A stretch of 46,237 bases of DNA from Anaerolineae bacterium (GTDB lineage: Bacteria; Chloroflexota; Anaerolineae; JAFGEY01). The notes beneath the pieces were generated by a model. It ran no database searches, was not told where the DNA came from, and worked only from the letters and a program-made list of their open reading frames with translations. Positions 8,962 through 18,600 of the stretch are shown here, in pieces. Position 1 is the stretch's first letter. Each line of letters starts with the position of its first letter. The translations under genes and the position numbers were made by a program. Location: positions 1 through 46,237 of the forward strand of contig JAFGIE010000137.1 of NCBI GenBank assembly GCA_016929775.1, in the 5' to 3' direction.

Positions 8962-11900
8962 GTGGCCGATGTATTCATCTCTTACTCGCGTCGCGATATC
9001 GCTTTCGCGCGCATCCTGCACCAAGCCCTGAAGAACCGCGACCTAGAGACGTGGATCGACTGGCAGGACATCCCCCCGAGCGTGGACTGGCTAGCAGAGG
9101 TGTACGCCGCGATCGAGCAGGCAGACGCCTTTGTGTTCCTGATCAGCCCCGACTCGGTATCCTCGCAAGTGTGCGGGCACGAGATCGAGCACGCGTTGGC
9201 GCACAACAAGCGGTTGGTGCCGGTCGTGGTGAGCGAGGTCTCGCCAGGGGAGGTGCACCCGGCGCTGTCGGCGCTGAACTGGATCTTTTGCCAGCGCGAC
9301 GAGGACTTTGGCGAGGCCTTCCGGGCGTTGATCGAGGCAGTCGAGACCGATCAGCAGTGGGTCAAGGGGCATACGCGGCTGCAGGTGCGCGCCCTGGAGT
9401 GGGAGCGCAGCGGCGACGAGGGCAGCTATCTGCTGCGAGGGAGCGACCTCGCGCAGGCAGAGGCCTGGCTGGAGCGCGCGGGGGGCAAGGACCCGCAGCC
9501 GACGGCGCTGCACACGCGGTACATCCTCGCCAGCCGACGCGCCGCGAACCGGCGTCAGCGGGTCACGATGGGGGCGGTCGTGCTGGGCCTGCTCGTCGCG
9601 ATCGCCCTGGGCGTCGTGGCGTGGACGCAGCGCAACCAAGCCGTGCGGGAGGGGTACGTGCGGGCAACCGCCGAGGCGGTGGCGGTCGCAGAGGCGCAGG
9701 ATCGCGCGACGGCGGAAGCGGTGGCGCTGTGGGAAGCGGACGTGCGCGCCACGGCGGAGGCGGAGGCGCTGTCCGAGGCTGCGGCGCGGGCGACGGCGGA
9801 GGCGCGGGCAGTCGCCGAGGCGCACGTGCGGGCGACGGCAGAGTCGGAGGCGGTCGCCGAGGCGCACGCGCGCGCCACGGCGCAGGCGGACACGGAGCTC
9901 GAGCGACGGGCGGCGCAGTCGCGGGAGCTGGCGGTCCAGGCCTCGATACAGCTGGAAAGCCAGCTCGACCTGGCGCTGCTGTTGAGCGTAGAGGCGATCC
10001 AGATCGCGGACACGCTCGATGCGCGGAGCAGCCTGCTCAGCGCGCTCACGGCGCGTCCCTACCTACGCCAAGTGCTGGTCAGCAACCGGAGCCCTGCTCC
10101 GCGCGCCGTGGCCCTTGACCAGACAGGTGGGATACTGGCGGCGGGAGACGGGAGGGGGCAGGTGCTGCTCTGGGAGACGGCGAGCGGGTCGCGGATCGGG
10201 ACGTGGAACACGGGTCAGGCGCGCGGGCTGAGCGCGATCGCCGTCAGCCCAGACGGGCGCCTGTTCGCCGTTGGCCTGTACGACAAGCGGGTGCTGCTGT
10301 TCGAGGTAGCGAACCCAGAGGCGCGGCAGGAGCTGCCGATCGAGGACCTCCGCACCATGAGCGCGCTGTGCTTCAGCCCGGACGGCGCGCTGTTGGCAGG
10401 GGCGGGCCACACGGAAGAAGTGGCGCTGTGGGATGTGGCAAGTGGGACGCAGGTCGGCGTGCTGGCGGGCGCGCACACAAAGTTCGTGCACAGCCTGGCG
10501 TTCAGCCCGGATGGGAAGTGGTTGGCCTCGGGGGGTGCCGACGGGCAGGTGGTCCTGTGGGACCTGGCAGCGAGGAGAGTCGACCTGCAGATCGAGGGCT
10601 TTGACGAGGACGTCAGGGCGTTGGCCTTCAGCCCCGATGGGGCGACGCTCGCCGCCGGGACGAGAGAGGGCAGCGTCTACTTTTGGGACGTTGCCGGTCA
10701 GGCGTGGCTACTGGGCGGACCCTTGAGCGGGCATACCGCGTGGGTGCTAAGCGTGGCTTTCGTGGAGGGGGGCGATCGCGCCGTGTCGGGGGGGCTCGAC
10801 AACGACGTCGTGTTCTGGGACATGCGTGCGCTGCGGAAGGCGACGCGCGAGGGCAGCACGCGCGTGCCGGTAGGCGCCGTCAAGACCTATGCCGGGATAG
10901 GAGGGACGCTGGCGGCGCATCCAGGCGGCGCCCTGATCGCGTCGGCAGACAGCATCACGCTGGCGGATGGCGGCAGCGCGGGCTCCGTGTACCTGTGGGA
11001 CCTCGAGAGACAGTACACGATCGAGCGCCAGATCGCGCATCGGGGGGGCGCCTACAGCTTGGCCTTTGGGCCGGACGGGCAGACGCTGATCTCGGGTGGG
11101 TCAGAGCCGACGATCGTGGTGTGGGATGTCGCAAGCGGGCAGCCTGTCGGTCAACGCCTCGACCGGCACGACGGGCGGATACAGGGCCTGGTCGCCGCGT
11201 CAGAGGGGGACGCGTTCGTCTCAGTTGGTGCGGAGGGCAGGGCCATCCGATGGGAGGCTGCGGCGGGGGGCGCCGTTCGGCAGACGGCAGTCGGGGGAGA
11301 GGATGGGACTGTCTCGCGCGCTGTGCTTGGACGAGCGGGCGCGCTCATGGCGGTCGCCGACAGCCAGGGCAGGGTGGTCGTATGGGATGTGGCGGCGGGC
11401 AGCCGCGTGAGCGCGTTCGAAGCGCAGCTGGAGCAAGAGATCGCGTCGATGGCATTCAGCCCGGATGGGCGGCTGTTGGCCCTGGGCGGCGCAGAGGGGG
11501 CGTTGCAGGTGTGGAATGCCGCGTCGGGCGAGCCCGCCACGCGCCCGCTCGCCGGTCACGATCGCAGCGTGGATCGCGTGGCGTTCAGCCCGGATGGCGC
11601 GCTGCTCGCTTCGTCGGGCAGGGATCACGTGCTCGCGCTGTGGGATCTGGCGAGCAGCGAAGCGGTGCAGCGGTTCGAGACGGGCTATGAGCGGGGCGCC
11701 ACCTACAGCGCGTTCGTGGTAGTGTGGGACGCAGCCACGGCGCTGCCGATGGAAGCCATGCCGCTGAACCGGATGATCGAGGGAAGCGGGATCGCGTTCA
11801 GCCCAGACGGCAGGCTGGTCGCGGCAGGAGGAGCGGGCAATGGGCTGCTGGTGTGGGACGTGGCGAGCGGCGCACGGGTGGGCGCGCCCATGGAAGGACA

Positions 11901-13002
11901 CACCGCCCCGATCTCTGACGTCGCTTTTAGCTCCGACGGGCGCACGCTAGCCTCGAGCAGCTACGACAAGACGGTCCGCCTGTGGGACGCGGCGACCGGG
12001 CAACCTGCGGGACCCGCGCTGACCGGGCATATACACACGGTGACTCACCTCGCGTTCAGCGCGGGAGGCGCCGTCCTTGCCTCGGGAGACGACGGTGGAC
12101 GGGTGATGCTGTGGGACGTGGCGACGGGGGCGCCGATCGGCGAGCGGTTCGTCGGGCACACGTCGATCGTCGTCGGGTTGGGCCTCAACTCGGATGGCAC
12201 GGTACTGGCTTCGAGCGGCTTTGACAAGGCGATCCGGCTGTGGGATGTGGCGACGGGGCAGCCGTGGGACACACCCCCGATCCAGACCGAGAGCGCTGCG
12301 CGGGAGATCGCGTTCACCGACGACGACCGGGCGCTGATCGCGACCGACCTCGACGGGCAGGTCGCGCTGTGGGACCCGCGGACGGGCGCGCCGCTCTCCG
12401 CCCTGACCGAGGAACTGGGGGGCGAGAACAGCTGCGCAGCGGTCAGCCCGGACGGGCGCATGCTGGCGACGGCGAGTTGGGCCGATATGTCGATCACGGT
12501 GTGGGATATCGAGAGCGGGGCGCGCCTCATGGGGCCACTCTACAAACACTCGGGTTACATCACCTGGTTGGCGTTCAGCCCGGACGGGCAGGTGTTGGCC
12601 TCCGGCAGCAACCACGGGCGGGTTCTGCTGTGGGACCTCGCCACCGGGCGCGTGCGCTCGCCCTTCCTGTCGGGGCACAGCAATTCGGTCGCCTATGCGC
12701 GCTTTAGCCCGGACGGCGCGTTGCTGGTTTCCGCCGCAGGGGGCGAGGTGATCCTGTGGGATGTGGAGAGTGGACGCCCGATCGGGCAGGCGATCGACAG
12801 CCCGACGGTGAGCACGGCGTTCAGCCCAGACGGGCAGACGCTGGCGTGTGGGGGAGGCGGCGCGATCGCCCTGTGGGACCTGCGTCTAGCGACGTGGGTG
12901 GACGAGGCTTGCCGGATCGCCGGGCGGAACATGACCGAGGACGAGTGGCTGGTGTACTTGCGTGACACGCCCTATCACAAGACCTGCCCGCAGTACCCGT
13001 GA
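8962..13002 (+). CDS. TIR domain - transmembrane - coiled coil - WD40 propeller protein
   Basis: A 1,346-residue multidomain protein. Residues 1-140 are a TIR domain: DVFISYSRRD, WIDWQDIPP, FVFLISPDSV, and SSQVCGHE, in which Glu74 stands where TIR NADases have their catalytic glutamate. A single membrane span follows (about 202-222), so the TIR and WD40 parts should lie on opposite faces unless the helix does not insert. Next come six 14-residue repeats beginning RATAEA (234-317), probably a coiled coil. The rest is about 21-22 WD40 repeats (FSPDG..LAS..LWD), enough for three seven-bladed propellers, then the closing CRIAGRNMTEDEW tail seen in related bacterial WD40 proteins. The start is the GTG at 8962, after AAGGAG; the frame further upstream has no similarity. 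It converges with the RyR gene, 13 bases away. A role in stress sensing or defence is inference. Confidence 0.9.
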   Translation: MADVFISYSRRDIAFARILHQALKNRDLETWIDWQDIPPSVDWLAEVYAAIEQADAFVFLISPDSVSSQVCGHEIEHALAHNKRLVPVVVSEVSPGEVHPALSALNWIFCQRDEDFGEAFRALIEAVETDQQWVKGHTRLQVRALEWERSGDEGSYLLRGSDLAQAEAWLERAGGKDPQPTALHTRYILASRRAANRRQRVTMGAVVLGLLVAIALGVVAWTQRNQAVREGYVRATAEAVAVAEAQDRATAEAVALWEADVRATAEAEALSEAAARATAEARAVAEAHVRATAESEAVAEAHARATAQADTELERRAAQSRELAVQASIQLESQLDLALLLSVEAIQIADTLDARSSLLSALTARPYLRQVLVSNRSPAPRAVALDQTGGILAAGDGRGQVLLWETASGSRIGTWNTGQARGLSAIAVSPDGRLFAVGLYDKRVLLFEVANPEARQELPIEDLRTMSALCFSPDGALLAGAGHTEEVALWDVASGTQVGVLAGAHTKFVHSLAFSPDGKWLASGGADGQVVLWDLAARRVDLQIEGFDEDVRALAFSPDGATLAAGTREGSVYFWDVAGQAWLLGGPLSGHTAWVLSVAFVEGGDRAVSGGLDNDVVFWDMRALRKATREGSTRVPVGAVKTYAGIGGTLAAHPGGALIASADSITLADGGSAGSVYLWDLERQYTIERQIAHRGGAYSLAFGPDGQTLISGGSEPTIVVWDVASGQPVGQRLDRHDGRIQGLVAASEGDAFVSVGAEGRAIRWEAAAGGAVRQTAVGGEDGTVSRAVLGRAGALMAVADSQGRVVVWDVAAGSRVSAFEAQLEQEIASMAFSPDGRLLALGGAEGALQVWNAASGEPATRPLAGHDRSVDRVAFSPDGALLASSGRDHVLALWDLASSEAVQRFETGYERGATYSAFVVVWDAATALPMEAMPLNRMIEGSGIAFSPDGRLVAAGGAGNGLLVWDVASGARVGAPMEGHTAPISDVAFSSDGRTLASSSYDKTVRLWDAATGQPAGPALTGHIHTVTHLAFSAGGAVLASGDDGGRVMLWDVATGAPIGERFVGHTSIVVGLGLNSDGTVLASSGFDKAIRLWDVATGQPWDTPPIQTESAAREIAFTDDDRALIATDLDGQVALWDPRTGAPLSALTEELGGENSCAAVSPDGRMLATASWADMSITVWDIESGARLMGPLYKHSGYITWLAFSPDGQVLASGSNHGRVLLWDLATGRVRSPFLSGHSNSVAYARFSPDGALLVSAAGGEVILWDVESGRPIGQAIDSPTVSTAFSPDGQTLACGGGGAIALWDLRLATWVDEACRIAGRNMTEDEWLVYLRDTPYHKTCPQYP
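9661..9912 (+). repeat. Six tandem 42-bp repeats (14-residue RATAEA units)
   Basis: Within the TIR-WD40 gene, Arg-Ala-Thr-Ala recurs exactly every 14 codons (residues 234, 248, 262, 276, 290, 304). Two heptads per unit with Ala and Glu dominance suggest a rigid alpha-helical stalk just after the membrane span. The last unit has drifted. Confidence 0.85.
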
Positions 13003-13015
13003 ACGAAGCGCGGGC

Positions 13016-14800
13016 CTACTGCCGCGGGTGGATCTGGAAGCCGGCTCGGGCGAGTAGGGCGGGCAGCTCGTGGACGATGACGCGGTTCTTTTCCCGCTCC
13101 TCTTCGGGGAGTTCAGCCCACGGGAGGAGGGCGGGGTGGGTGCGGCGTACAGGGTCACGCGCACCAGGCGCGTGGCGCCATCCATCCCGGCGCAGGTCGT
13201 CCACCCAACGCGCGTGCTCCATCTCTGCCATGACCTCGATCTGCTCGGGCGTGAACTGGAAAGCGCCCGCCTCCCAGTCGGTGAGCGGCACGGTCGTATA
13301 GCCCACTGCATCCAGCCTGACCCCGATCTGGTCTGCCTGGCGGCGGTTCGATTCGCGGAGCTGCTCCGGGAGCTGCTCCCAAGGACGCATCGCCGGGTTG
13401 GTGAGGGGAGTCTGCCCGGCGGCTTCCTGGCTGCGGACGTACTCGCGATGGATCGCCCGAGCCAGGAGCTCGTGTGTGCCGTCCAGGACCATCTCGGTCG
13501 TGCAGGTGTGCTCGATCAGGGCAAAGGTGTGCAGGTCGGAGAAGGCGCCCTGGCGGACGCGGCTCTGCGCCAACAGGGCGGCAAGCCCGGCGTCGGCGGC
13601 GACGCGGATCACGATTGGGATACGGAACGGGCGCGTCTGCTGCAAGAGGGTCAGCGCAGCCTGCAGGGCTTGGGACTCGTCGTCCAGGCAGACATAGACC
13701 GTGGTCACAGGACATGCGTCGGCGCCGCTGGCGTCGTGCAGGAACGCCGCCTGCTGGAACTCGGGAGCGCGCGTATCGATCGGGTAGGGGACGAGGTCAC
13801 ACGCCTGCGCCAAGCGAGGGTAGGATGCCTGCAGGCTGAGGCACTCCCGAACGGCGTCACACTCGACGGCAGAGATCCGGATCCGGGGCCCTGCGCCCGC
13901 GCCCCTATCCCACCACTCTCGGGCTGCGGCAACGATCAGGCTCTTGCCGAGATGACCTAGGCCGACGACCACAATATGCGGCGCATCGCCCTCGCGCAGG
14001 CTGGTACGACCGGCAGGGGGATAGGCCTGCAGCAGGCTGCGCGCACCATGGTCAAAGATGCTGAACAGTTCGAGTCGGACGAGGCTGTGCTGCTCGACCG
14101 TGATCTCGCACTCGCGCAGCAGCATCCACAGGCGGGGATCGACGATGTGGATCGCGCACGTGAGCGTATGGCTGGGGCGTACGGCAGAGAGCTCGCGCGC
14201 GCGGACGGCGACCTCGGCATTGACCCCGTCGTCGCCGCAGACGGCGATCAGGTATCGCGCGCGGTGGGCGCCTGCGCGGCGCAAGACATCGACGCTGCGC
14301 GCATCGCCGGTGAGGACGATCGCGCCCATGTGGCGGCAGGCATCCAGGGCTTCGTGTGCGGGGTCCTGCTCGACGACGACCACGCTGTCGCCGCGTTCGA
14401 GGAAACGGGCGATGAGCGCCGAGCCCTTGGCCCCGAGTCCGCAGACTATGACGTGGCGACGGATGAACCACAGGCGCACCGACTCGATCTGGCGGCGAAA
14501 GAGGGAGGCAAAGGCGGCAAGCGCCGTGTACGCGCTGACGAGCGGCAGGAGGAGGCGGGCGAGCTCGAGCTCCCAAGGCAGTGGGCCCGACACAGCCCCG
14601 GACTCGAGCGTGACCAGCTGCACGGTCACGTAGAGGAGGTCCAGGGGGGAAGGAGATTGGCCGAGGGCTGCAGCATACCGCCGAAAGCCCACGTAGCCCA
14701 AGAGCAGTAGGGACCCCTCGACGACGCCGAGGATCGGCCAACGGTACTCGCGCCAGAAGCGCTTGAGGCGCTCCGAGCGTGGGGAATGCGGTGCGTGCAT
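13016..14800 (-). CDS. Two-TM, double TrkA-N (Rossmann) protein with C-terminal RyR domain
   Basis: A 594-residue protein. Two membrane helices (about 21-40 and 80-101) bracket a pore-loop-like stretch LLYVTVQLVTLESGAV, the layout of a two-TM potassium channel but with TLESG where TVGYG would be. Two Rossmann domains follow: VIVCGLGAKGS with VVVEQD (about 117-146) and IVVVGLGHLGKS (about 276-287), as in TrkA-N/KTN regulators that bind NAD(H) or nucleotides. The C-terminus has the ryanodine-receptor (RyR) repeat signature: MEHARWVDDLRRDGW, HPALLPWAELPEEEREKNR, and before it PWEQLPEQLRESNRRQAD. The ATG at 14800 follows GGAGGTGA. It may be a ligand-gated channel or a membrane sensor. RyR domains in bacteria have been proposed as nucleotide-derivative sensors. 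Confidence 0.88.
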   Translation of the reverse strand: MHAPHSPRSERLKRFWREYRWPILGVVEGSLLLLGYVGFRRYAAALGQSPSPLDLLYVTVQLVTLESGAVSGPLPWELELARLLLPLVSAYTALAAFASLFRRQIESVRLWFIRRHVIVCGLGAKGSALIARFLERGDSVVVVEQDPAHEALDACRHMGAIVLTGDARSVDVLRRAGAHRARYLIAVCGDDGVNAEVAVRARELSAVRPSHTLTCAIHIVDPRLWMLLRECEITVEQHSLVRLELFSIFDHGARSLLQAYPPAGRTSLREGDAPHIVVVGLGHLGKSLIVAAAREWWDRGAGAGPRIRISAVECDAVRECLSLQASYPRLAQACDLVPYPIDTRAPEFQQAAFLHDASGADACPVTTVYVCLDDESQALQAALTLLQQTRPFRIPIVIRVAADAGLAALLAQSRVRQGAFSDLHTFALIEHTCTTEMVLDGTHELLARAIHREYVRSQEAAGQTPLTNPAMRPWEQLPEQLRESNRRQADQIGVRLDAVGYTTVPLTDWEAGAFQFTPEQIEVMAEMEHARWVDDLRRDGWRHAPGARDPVRRTHPALLPWAELPEEEREKNRVIVHELPALLARAGFQIHPRQ

Positions 14801-14837
14801 GGTCACCTCCGCGAGCGGTGGGTGGGCGCTCGAAGCG

Positions 14838-14866
14838 AGTATACACTGCAGGGGGACGTGTGTCAA
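14838..14866 (-). promoter_or_regulatory. Promoter of the TrkA-RyR gene
   Basis: Minus strand TTGACA (14866-14861), 17 bases, TATACT (14843-14838), a near-consensus sigma-70 promoter about 30 bases upstream of the ATG at 14800. Confidence 0.8.
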
Positions 14867-14893
14867 CAAGGGGACGCGTTTGCGAACTCCCTA

Positions 14894-14922
14894 TTGACAA
14901 ACGAGCAAAAACGCGGTATAAA
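14894..14922 (+). promoter_or_regulatory. Promoter for the zinc-ribbon gene pair
   Basis: TTGACA (14894-14899), 17 bases, TATAAA (14917-14922), divergent from the TrkA-RyR promoter. The gene-free stretch 14801-15112 holds these two promoters and an untranslated leader of about 185 bases with two copies of a CTCGTTGGTC direct repeat near 15013 and 15034. I see no riboswitch fold in it. Confidence 0.8.
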
Positions 14923-15112
14923 GGTAGTGTGTTCTGGCTAGCAGCTACATAGTGAGCGCCTGTGGTCATGCAGGGAGCAAGGAAGCCAAATCTGTACAGT
15001 CACCGCCAACATCACCTCGTTGGTCAGGGCCGCACCCTCGTTGGTCGGTCCCCATCCGTTCTGAACACCCCGTCGTTTGCTTCGCTCTACAGCAGGAGGA
15101 GACAGGTTCGTC

Positions 15113-15301
15113 ATGGCTAGGGCTGAGTCATATGGTGAGGTCCGCCTGTGCGAGGAGTGCGGAAGGCCCATTGAGCGGGGCCGGGGACACCAGTTCCTGT
15201 GCCGTCGATGTGAGGAACTACTCGAACGATCGAAACGGAAGAACCAAAACACGCGGGATAGCCGCCGCAAGGCACGCGAGTCCAGGGACGAGGACTGGTA
15301 G
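15113..15301 (+). CDS. Small zinc-ribbon protein (62 aa)
   Basis: A 62-residue protein with two CxxC knuckles, CEEC (13-16) and CRRC (30-33), separated by 13 residues, followed by a highly basic tail (ERSKRKNQNTRDSRRKAR). This is the pattern of a one-zinc ribbon with a nucleic-acid-binding or ribosome-associated tail. I do not recognise a named family. The ATG at 15113 is used because similarity-like content starts there, although the AGGAGGA site is 12 bases away, longer than ideal; a TTG at 15077 is the alternative. It is followed 72 bases later by a LysW-like gene, probably on the same transcript. Confidence 0.7.
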   Translation: MARAESYGEVRLCEECGRPIERGRGHQFLCRRCEELLERSKRKNQNTRDSRRKARESRDEDW

Positions 15302-15339
15302 CAGGTCCGCGGCGACATCCATCCATCGATCCAGACGAA

Positions 15340-15363
15340 CCCCACGTGCACGACCACGTGGGG
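15340..15363 (+). promoter_or_regulatory. Hairpin overlapping the SD of the LysW-like gene
   Basis: CCCCACGTG (15340-15348) and CACGTGGGG (15355-15363) form a perfect 9-bp stem with a 6-base loop. The 3' arm runs into the GGGGGGAG ribosome-binding site (15361-15368), so folding could limit translation of the downstream gene. Confidence 0.5.
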
Positions 15364-15373
15364 GGGAGTGGGC

Positions 15374-15592
15374 ATGTACAGGGCCCTATGTCCCGATTGC
15401 GGTGAGCTCTTGGAGCTCAAGGAAAACGTGCAGGTCGGAGACCGGGTGACGTGTACCGAGTGTGGTATCGAGCTCGAGGTCGTCAGCCGGTATCCGCTTG
15501 ACCTGGACTACGTCCTCGACGACCTGTGGGAGGAGAGCTGGGGAGACGACGAGGACGAGGAGGAAGCGGAGGAACTGGAAGACGGGGTGTGA
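15374..15592 (+). CDS. LysW-like zinc-ribbon acidic protein (72 aa)
   Basis: A 72-residue protein with CPDC (6-9) and CTEC (27-30), the spacing and wording of the LysW/amino-group-carrier ribbon (CPxCG ... VxCxxCGxELEV). It is followed by an acidic tail with a WEESWGDD segment resembling the EDWGE end of LysW. In true LysW the C-terminal Glu carries the amino-group substrate of lysine or arginine synthesis; here the tail runs on for about 16 acidic residues, so the carrier end is not exposed. No lys or arg synthesis genes are nearby. It may be a LysW-derived ribbon with another role. The start is the ATG at 15374 behind GGGGGGAG; a GTG at 15368 is inside that site. Confidence 0.75.
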   Translation: MYRALCPDCGELLELKENVQVGDRVTCTECGIELEVVSRYPLDLDYVLDDLWEESWGDDEDEEEAEELEDGV

Positions 15593-15649
15593 GACGAGGG
15601 CTAGCCACACAACCGGGTCCATTTCCGCCGCCTGGGGTACGACAAGGTT

Positions 15650-15682
15650 GGGGCGCCGAGCAACGCTCGGCGCCCCTTTGTC
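15650..15682 (+). terminator. Strong terminator hairpin between convergent genes
   Basis: Perfect 12-bp stem GGGGCGCCGAGC (15650-15661) and GCTCGGCGCCCC (15665-15676) with an AAC loop, followed by TTTGTC. It ends the zinc-ribbon transcript; the minus-strand side lacks a T-run, so it is weaker for the opposing gene. Confidence 0.8.
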
Positions 15683-15688
15683 GTGGGT

Positions 15689-18600
15689 CTAGAGCGCCTT
15701 GGCAAGCCACGCGTAGCGCCGTGCGCTCTCCGGATCGGGGCACAGCGCGAGACAGCAAGTACGCTGTGTCGATCCTGACGGCAATAGGTCGACGGTATCC
15801 ATCCAGGCCAAGAAGCCAGCGGCGCGGCCCCAGTCCATCATCCAGACCCTTGGGTACGGGCTGATCATCGACATGGTCCGCCCGTCTTGTGGGTTGGTGA
15901 CCATCGCCCACTCGCCAGCGATGGACCACGACTCCCAAGGCGTGTCCTTGCGCTCGATAGCGGCGCCGCGCAGGGTGTGCTCGCCGGCGGATGCACCGGG
16001 CTGGGCAAAGACGAACCAGCCCACGTTCATCGCCCGCGGCGCTGTCGTCAGGTTGCGGACGCGATAGTCGAGCTTGAGCAGATTGCTGCCCGGTAGGGTG
16101 AGGTAGTCCAGTTCGACCGCCAGGCCGACCAGTTCCTCGCGCGTGAGTAGCCCCTCCAGCCGTATGCCCTGCCAGGGGATGCCGCGCGCGTCCGGTGCGT
16201 CCACAGCCTGGGCGTGAAAGCTCTCCTGGTAGAGCTTGCCGGGCATGTCCCATGCGCGCGGCTTTAGCGCCAGCGGCGTCACCCCTCCATACCACGGGCT
16301 CATCCAAGCGAAGGTCTTGACTTCCGGGAAGGGCGAGCGGAGGTGGTTGACGCCGTCCTCCATCCAGGCGGTGACCGCGCCGCAGAAACCGGGAGCGACC
16401 GAGAACTGGGCTTGACCGTTGTCGATCACGTGGACCGAGCGACCGTCGGCGTCGGCATGTGTGACCCGCACCTCGCCAGGTCTGCCCAGGCGGATGATGG
16501 GCAGCGTTGCCTCGCCATCGGCGAGCTGCGTGTGCAACAGGGCCCGCGCCTCGTGTACCCCTACATCGGGCGGGAGCTGCAGCACGATCTGTTGTTCTGC
16601 CACGCGCCCCAGTGCCACATTCTCAAAGCTGAGCAAAGTCCGGTCGGCGCGGACGCCCGCCGGCAGGACGAGTTCCATCTGTCCCTCCATGGGCCGGCGC
16701 CGCAGGTTGTCGACGGCGAGCGTTGCCGTCACCGTGTCGTCGATCGTGACCAGGGGCATCGGCTCGATGTGCACGTCGTGGATCGCACGGGTGTGCGCCG
16801 GGATCGGCTCGTCCCGATCCTCTGTGCCGCACAGGCGGCGCGCGTGATGCTGCACCGTGCGCCAGTCGCCGGGTCCCACATACAGGAACTGGCGCCCGTA
16901 GCGCGCCCACTGCTGCGGGGCGCACGTCTGCGGCTTGGTCAGCAGGATATTGCCCCAGTGCACCTCCTGCTCGATGATGTCGTCGTCCCACACGATGCCG
17001 AGCGTGCCGTGTGGGCTCTCGAGCGCGATCCATCGCTCTGCCAGGCCCTCGGGATGCTTGGAGATGTCCTCCTCGGCAGCCGGGAACTCGGGACGGGGGG
17101 AGGAGACCAAGCCGCTAGCAAGCGGAACCGTGATCGTGGCATCCTCGTCGTGCCAGTGGTCGACACTCGTGCTGATCTGCAGCTTGTGCGTGGCGGCGCC
17201 GCGGTTCAGCAGGGCGTGGCTGACCTCGATCAGTGGTCCAGCCCCGAGGGAGACCTCGCGGTACAACCTGATGCCCTCGTATGACTGCATGTCGGCGGTC
17301 ATGGTTGCTGTGACGCGCCCCTCGCTCTGCCGCAGCTCGATGTCGAACTCGTAGTCGTCGAGCTCGGAGGGCCAGAAGGGCGGGCCGACGCGCGCGCGCT
17401 GGTTGCCCAGGCGGTCGTCGTGCTGGCGGGCCTGGAAGACCATCTCGCCAGCGCGCGGGGTAAGGATCAGGCGCGTCCACTCGTTCTCGAGGCGCGTCTC
17501 CTTTGCGCCACGGTCGGCAAGCAGCCCGCCCGCGGGCAGGCAAAAGACCGGCAGCCGCTCGGCCACCGTGCTACCTCCAGGCAGGCCAAAGCTGACGTAG
17601 AGCGGGTAGACGCCGCCCTTGTCGGCGGACAGCGTCACAGATGCGCCCGCAAAGCCCTTGCCGGGCACGCTGACGCGCTGTTCACGCCAGTCAAGCCCGA
17701 GTCCCGCCTCAGGGGCGAGGCGGACGGTCGCTTCGACCTCCTCGGGCAGGTGGCTGCGAAAGGCGAGGTGTACCCGCTTGGGCACGCCGGGGAAGAGCGT
17801 GACGTAGCGTGGTTCGGTGCTGACCGCGATCGCGGGGCGGGGTCGCAGCCCAGTCCCGAGCTCGAGCACTTCTCCGTCGAGGACGAGCAGCGTGCGCACG
17901 GATGGGACGGGCTTGTCCTGCTTGGGGTCAGGGGCATCGCGCGCGATCTGGACCGTCGCTTCGAGCGCGCGCGTCTCGCCCGGGCCCAACTGGAAGGCAG
18001 CGCGATGGTCGAGACGCATGTGCTCCGTGCCGGCGGCGACCAGCGAGACGGACATGGGCCGGTCGCGCTTGTTGGTGATGCGCCAGCGGATCGGGGTCGA
18101 CATGCCCTTGGCGGGCTCGATGTTGTCGGCGATCGCGCCGGCAAAGAACGCGTCGGTCTCGACGGCCGTGATCTTGCGCGCTTCACGGTCCGCCCACGCG
18201 GTGAGCGCCTCGCCGTCGGCCTCCCAGCGGTAGGTAAAGACTTTCATCCCCTCCCAGCGCTCGTCGTCCTCGTCCTGCACGAGGTCGCGCACAAAGGTGG
18301 CGTACCAGTCGTGCCGGGCAAAGAAGGGCTGGGCACAGGGAAGGGACAGGATGCTGGGCACAAAGTTGAGCATCCAGACCGACGTGTCCGGGACCCAGTA
18401 AAAGCCCGTCTTTTTGTAGAGCGGGACAGACTTGAGGTTGCCCGACCAGGTGCCCAGCGTGAGCAGCGTCAGCCCGAGCTCGCTGCAGCGTTCGAGGCAG
18501 CGCTGGAGAAGGCGACGCCCCAGGCTGCGTCCTTGGTACTCAGGATGGACGTTGAGCAGGGCGACATAACCGGCGTCTTTTTGCTCCTGTAACGTGTTGA

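Noticed and set aside
14968..15120. 50-codon upstream frame overlapping the start of the 62-residue zinc-ribbon gene
   Set aside because: It has a poor ribosome site and a basic, unremarkable composition. It could be a coupled leader, but support is too thin.
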